Part shown: positions 60,822 to 64,000 of the stretch, in pieces
Position numbering within the stretch: the first letter of the stretch is position 1
Layout: the number at the start of each line of letters is the position of its first letter
Assembly: GCF_020884795.1 (NCBI RefSeq)
Contig: NZ_BBZF01000023.1
Coordinates: 177,415 to 241,414 of the forward strand
DNA: 64,000 nt
Direction of reading: 5' to 3'
Origin: Micromonospora okii
GTDB taxonomy: Bacteria; Actinomycetota; Actinomycetes; Mycobacteriales; Micromonosporaceae
Translations under genes and position numbers: made by a program
Notes under the pieces: model-generated
Told to the model about the DNA's origin: nothing
Databases searched by the model: none
What the model saw: only the letters and a program-made list of their open reading frames with translations

Positions 60822-62156
60822 TCAGAACGGAGGCTCCGAATCAAAACGCGCATAATCCACCCCATCAGAGATTCGCTGACCTTCCCCATCCGCCAGCCGG
60901 CGCGCGTCCTCCCTAGCCTGAGACAACGCCTCAATCAGCGACCCCACCTGCTCATCCGTCAGCAGTACCCCATAGGAGACGACCAGATCGTCCCTGGTAG
61001 CCCAGAAGTCGAGCTTGACGCATGGATCAACAAGCGGCCCTTTGCGAAAGAGCTGAATACCCTCAAACATGAACTTTTTGCCGCCCCCCAGGTCGACGTT
61101 TGAGCGACCAGGCAGGCACGTCTCCGACGTCCCCTGCTCGTCGCTCACGTCTGACTCTTCCGAGGCAGGCAAGGTCAGCCGGTAGTCCACCAATTCGCCG
61201 CTCCTGCGCACCGCCAACAGGCCAGCCACCACCAACTCAGACATCAACTCCGCCAGCGGCAGTGCCACGAACTCGTCGTAAGTCAACGGCCAATCCCACA
61301 CGTCCCTCCGCTCGGGCATCGCGTCGATCAGCGGACCCTTATGAAACTCGTCGTTCTGGAAGTTGAGGAGCAGCCCCTCGTGGTCGGCGGCCAGGACAAG
61401 CCCCTCGCGTAACGGTTGGAGGCGGGATTGCGGGTCGATGTAGTCCGGTGACGTCTCCGACCACTCATAGGGTTCAACGAAGCGAGCCCCGGCGAGGTAG
61501 GTCCACCCGTCGGCGTCGGTGGTGAAGTCATCTGCGGGCAATGTCATGGGGGTGCTCCGAGGGGTGCGGCTGTGGCTGGTGGAAGGGCGCGGAGAGCCTA
61601 TCGCCGGGACTGGTCCCGTAGCGGGACTAGTCCCACAGTGGGACCCCAGGGGCTGCCCACCCGTGACAGGTGCCGCAGCCAGCAGCTCGTACGTCTCTTC
61701 GTCGAAGGCGACCAGGCGGACATGCTTGACCTCTGTAGGCGTTGCTCTGACGGTCGACATCGCGATTTTCGCTGCTTGCGCAGGCGGGAAGCCGTATACG
61801 CCAGTGGCGATAGCCGGGAAGGCAACGCTGCGGGCTCCGACCTCGTCGGCAACCTCAAGGCTACGCCGATAGCACGAGGCCAGGACGTCAGCCTCACCGT
61901 AGCCACCGCCTTCCCACACGGGGCCGACGGTGTGAATGACATGGCGTACTGGTGGGTTCAGGTCGAAAGCTGGTGTGGCGACTGCGTCGCCGGCATCGCA
62001 GGGTGCGAGCGCGGCACCTGCCTGCGCCAGTCGCGGTCCTGCCGCACGATGAATCGCCCCATCTACACCGCCGCCACCCAGCAGCGACTCATTGGCGGCG
62101 GTAACGATGGCATCGACGTCCTCGCGAGTGATATCACCAAGCACAACTTCGATCAC
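60822..62156 (-). CDS. Macro-domain protein fused in frame to an unknown C-terminal domain
   Basis: GTG 62156 has GAGG 7 nt upstream; ATG 62162 is an alternative. The first 160 residues are a macro domain: VVLGDITREDVDAIVTAANE, SLLGGGGVDGAIHRAAGP and FPAIATGVYGFPPAQAA bind ADP-ribose in relatives. A Pro/Ser/Thr-rich linker of about 40 residues follows. The second part (about 240 residues from TLPADDFTTDADGWTYL) is unrecognised; it has acidic patches and KKFMFEGIQLFRKGPLVDP. ATG 61547 with GGAG 8 nt upstream could start a separate 241-residue protein. The linker DNA contains a GGGAC palindrome array, so two genes joined by an open frame is a real alternative. Confidence 0.7.
   Translation of the reverse strand: MIEVVLGDITREDVDAIVTAANESLLGGGGVDGAIHRAAGPRLAQAGAALAPCDAGDAVATPAFDLNPPVRHVIHTVGPVWEGGGYGEADVLASCYRRSLEVADEVGARSVAFPAIATGVYGFPPAQAAKIAMSTVRATPTEVKHVRLVAFDEETYELLAAAPVTGGQPLGSHCGTSPATGPVPAIGSPRPSTSHSRTPRSTPMTLPADDFTTDADGWTYLAGARFVEPYEWSETSPDYIDPQSRLQPLREGLVLAADHEGLLLNFQNDEFHKGPLIDAMPERRDVWDWPLTYDEFVALPLAELMSELVVAGLLAVRRSGELVDYRLTLPASEESDVSDEQGTSETCLPGRSNVDLGGGKKFMFEGIQLFRKGPLVDPCVKLDFWATRDDLVVSYGVLLTDEQVGSLIEALSQAREDARRLADGEGQRISDGVDYARFDSEPPF
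61606..61647. repeat. Three GGGAC palindromes at exact 17-bp spacing
   Basis: GGGACTGGTCCC (61606), GGGACTAGTCCC (61623) and GGGAC (61640) recur at 17-bp intervals. The first two are palindromic and the third keeps only the left half. They lie 59-100 bp upstream of ATG 61547 on the minus strand, as expected for a repressor array or iteron-like sites. Confidence 0.75.
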
Positions 62157-62439
62157 GGGCATACCTCGATGATGTCATCACGGCAGTCCGAGGCGGCTGG
62201 GGCTGCGCCGGCGACCGCCGGCTGACGTTCACCGTCGCCGGTCGGGCTGAGTGAACAACCGGGTGATGACGGGCGCGAGCAGTGCCGGACGTCCATGGAT
62301 GGTGTTGAACCGCTCGTGCAGGTAACCCTGATGCTCACCCAGCTCATCGACGACCGATCATTCCTTCACACCCAAGGGGTCACCTCAACGTGTCCCCGGT
62401 GCCGATCGAGGGACGCCAGCCGTGGGTCACACTAGGGGC

Positions 62440-62838
62440 ATGCAAAGGTCTTTGGGCGGTGGTTGGTCGATGGAGCTTTCCGCTGTTTGGACGCGGGGGC
62501 GCACCAAAGGCAGTGACGCAATATGGCGTGCACCCGGCCGCACGATGCGGGTTTCGCCAGGAAATCAATGGCGGTGCGCCAATGGGGCCGACATCATCGC
62601 CTCACTCGACGCTGAACTGCCGCCGGACCCAACAGGCAAGGTGGGTGAGGGTGGCCGAGGCGGGGTTGGTCATCGTGCCGCCTGGCTCTACCGCCAAGAC
62701 GGCGACACCAAGTTCACTCTGTACGGCTACAGCTTCATCGAAGCAATGTACCTGGAAACGGTCTTCACCAGCGCGGACACGGCCGACGTCAGGTGGGCTT
62801 TCGATGCTTGGCATTCGGTGGCCCGACCCGTCGGTTAG
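62440..62838 (+). CDS. Hypothetical protein (132 aa)
   Basis: ATG 62440 or GTG 62422 opens a frame whose C-terminal half looks genuine: AAWLYRQDGDTKFTLYGYSF, then IEAMYLETVFTSADTADVRW and AFDAWHSVARPVG. I do not recognise the family. The N-terminal half is rich in Gly and Arg and less convincing. No clear ribosome binding site is present. Confidence 0.5.
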   Translation: MQRSLGGGWSMELSAVWTRGRTKGSDAIWRAPGRTMRVSPGNQWRCANGADIIASLDAELPPDPTGKVGEGGRGGVGHRAAWLYRQDGDTKFTLYGYSFIEAMYLETVFTSADTADVRWAFDAWHSVARPVG

Positions 62839-63231
62839 CGATCGAACGTCCACGGGCTGGATCGTCCGGTCCGGCGAACTCGGGGCGAGGACCCCGCCGT
62901 CGGCGGAGACGCGGCGTAGCCACCAGGGCAGCCGACCGAAGTACCCGTGCGGGCCGAGCCACCACGCCAGGGCGGAAGATCGTACTGGCGCTCAGGTCCG
63001 AAGGCTCGGCGCACCGCAGCCTCGCAGCCGGCCTTCTGGTAGCCGTAGCGCGTCAGCCCGTCCTCCGTGTCGGTGTCATACCCCGGGCCGGCGTCGGCAC
63101 GTACCCGGAGGTGTCCACCACGGCGTCCCACGGCCCGGCGGCGGTCAGGACGGTGACCTCGGTGGGGCTGGTCCGTCGCCCCGAACCATGTTTGTGCCGC
63201 CGCAGGTACCCCTGAGGACCAGTAGACGCAT
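62838..63231 (-). pseudogene. Decayed NAD-dependent epimerase/dehydratase (SDR) gene
   Basis: Pieces of an extended SDR appear in different minus-strand frames: a start MRLLVLRGT at 63231, then TEVTVLTAAGPWDAVVDTSG, then LTRYGYQKAGCEAAVRRAFG (the YxxxK helix), then GPHGYFGRLPWWLRRVSADG and LAPSSPDRTIQPVDVR. Family members carry these segments in this order in one frame with about 60 more residues between them. The Rossmann glycine motif is lost, and at least two frameshifts and one deletion are needed. Confidence 0.7.
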
Positions 63232-63255
63232 GCGGCCAGGAAGGCGAAAACGACC

Positions 63256-63765
63256 TTATTGAGCGACCCGCAACACCAGGGAGCCCGTCCCACTGGTACG
63301 CGTCGCATTGATCGTCCAGCAACCAGGACTGGGAAAGACCCAGCCGGTGCCCCACTCGTCGCCCGGCCGGTTCCAGTTGCTGCCGCCATGCGGCTCGGGA
63401 CCCCAGGCAGGCTTGACGACTCTCCCATCCGGGCCTGTGGCGCTGATCGAGAGGTCGCCGCTGCCGGTCATGCGCCAGACGACCTTGATTTCAGTGCCGG
63501 CACTCGGCCTCGTTGAGAACAGCATCGCCCACAGAGTTGCGCCCTCACCGACGCCCTGTAGATCCCGGGATGTGTAGTGCGTGGCCGTGGGGCAGACCGA
63601 ACCGGCAGGCGGTGCAGACGACTGGGCTGGCCCAGAAGTGGGCGCCTGCGGCTGCGGCAAAGGCTGCTCGGATGCGGTCTCGCGGGTGGAATCGCATCCG
63701 GCCAACACGATCGCGGAGGTCAGAGCCAGCCACCACATTCGGTTGGCAAGAGGAGCCGACGACAT
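63256..63765 (-). CDS. Lipoprotein of unknown function
   Basis: ATG 63765 begins SSAPLANRMWWLALTSAIVL followed by lipobox LAGC. The 169-residue protein has a Gln/Pro/Ser/Ala linker, then a beta-rich domain with TEIKVVWRMTGSGDLSISAT and WGTGWVFPSPGCWTINATRT, where the Gly-Cys-Trp pattern is typical of small secreted beta domains. I do not recognise a named family. Longer upstream starts would break the signal peptide. Confidence 0.75.
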   Translation of the reverse strand: MSSAPLANRMWWLALTSAIVLAGCDSTRETASEQPLPQPQAPTSGPAQSSAPPAGSVCPTATHYTSRDLQGVGEGATLWAMLFSTRPSAGTEIKVVWRMTGSGDLSISATGPDGRVVKPAWGPEPHGGSNWNRPGDEWGTGWVFPSPGCWTINATRTSGTGSLVLRVAQ

Positions 63766-64000
63766 AGGGAACTTTATCGCGTGTCCACTGCCAGCGTGGT
63801 CCACATAGCCGTGCGGGTGCGCCCATTGAGAGAGACCCGGTGAAGGTGGACGTACTGCCTGGTGTGCCACCGCACCGGACGGCGGTTCGCCCCTCAACCG
63901 TCGGCGCTGAACAACCATTCGGCCACACCGTCAGTCACCTACCCGACAACCAACCCGAACAAAGCCATCCCAACCAGCACCATCGACCAGGCACACCGAT
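63766..64000. other. Right end of window without a supported gene
   Basis: Short frames overlap here, but none has a start signal or recognisable domain. A gene entering from the right cannot be excluded. The promoter of the lipoprotein gene should lie at its left end. Confidence 0.35.

Noticed and set aside
60822..62156. Assigning the macro-domain gene as DarG antitoxin
   Set aside because: No DarT-like toxin gene is adjacent and the C-terminal part does not resemble DarG.
61572..62225. Plus-strand 217-codon frame opposite the macro domain
   Set aside because: It has no recognisable domain, and the minus strand carries clear macro-domain motifs.
62390..63262. Plus-strand 290-codon frame
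   Set aside because: It overlaps a better frame at 62440 and the SDR pseudogene, with shadow-like composition.
1..64000. CRISPR arrays
   Set aside because: No set of identical short repeats with unique spacers was seen. The palindrome copies are kilobases apart and vary in the centre.
54135..64000. Second att copy matching the tRNA-Val 3' end
   Set aside because: No repeat of GGTTCGAAACCTGCCGCGCC was seen in the rest of the window, so element boundaries are not claimed.

Overview
The window reads as a chromosomal segment of a high-GC actinomycete, most likely a Micromonosporaceae member (Micromonospora or a close relative). The reasons are the very high GC, frequent GTG starts, GTGA/ATGA overlaps inside operons, DUF3145 and DUF3052 genes, a FasR-type regulator beside fabD-fabH-acpP-fabF, a homodimeric AceE, Xre/DUF397 pairs, and a roughly 55-bp intergenic palindrome (core AAGGAAGGGCCCCTTGTTAACGC) seen nine times between 5.4 and 49.7 kb. 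The genus assignment is inference.

Layout, core part. 0-1 kb: 3'-truncated gene for a secreted coiled-coil cell-wall protein behind a c-di-AMP (ydaO-type) riboswitch whose last bases are the ribosome binding site. 1-6 kb: CDF metal exporter, HelD-like RNA polymerase motor, alpha/beta hydrolase and a small unknown protein, all on the minus strand. 6.4-12.3 kb: DUF3145, GH3 lipoprotein, small unknown gene and a large membrane M48 peptidase. 12.3-25 kb: secreted PIG-L deacetylase divergent from a ROK repressor, then an unassigned uptake/catabolic operon: Fe3+-type binding protein, ATPase, fused permease, creatininase-family hydrolase, TIM-barrel amidohydrolase, argininosuccinate-lyase-superfamily enzyme and ROK kinase. 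25-29 kb: MerR regulator, lipoprotein, Cys-containing small protein, Xre/DUF397 pair. 29-34 kb: type II fatty-acid synthesis operon with its FasR-like regulator and a candidate operator. 34-43 kb: two-component system, membrane proteins, CopC, GltX, MFS transporter and GH1 beta-glucosidase. 43.5-54 kb: SRPBCC protein, AceE, YjbQ, PhoD, MarR, fused 2-oxoacid dehydrogenase E1, DUF3052 and AhpE-type peroxiredoxin.

Layout, accessory part. A tRNA-Val(TAC) at 54.14 kb marks a sharp change. Beyond it the palindrome family is not seen, GC falls in places, and genes are short or unfamiliar. An intact IS5-family element sits in codon 4/5 of a small gene. Next come small overlapping genes, an I36 protease inhibitor, and a group made of an Xre-like/TM/SH3 protein, a small membrane protein, an ECF sigma factor and a protein with a repeated LDVEAGL motif. 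Last are a macro-domain protein fused in frame to an unknown domain through a linker carrying 17-bp-spaced GGGAC palindromes, a decayed SDR gene and a lipoprotein. This looks like a variable region next to a tRNA integration site, but no second att copy is visible.

The most promising undescribed systems are the 16.6-25.0 kb catabolic operon, the 57.5-60.4 kb sigma-factor group, and the macro-domain fusion with its palindrome array at 60.8-62.2 kb.
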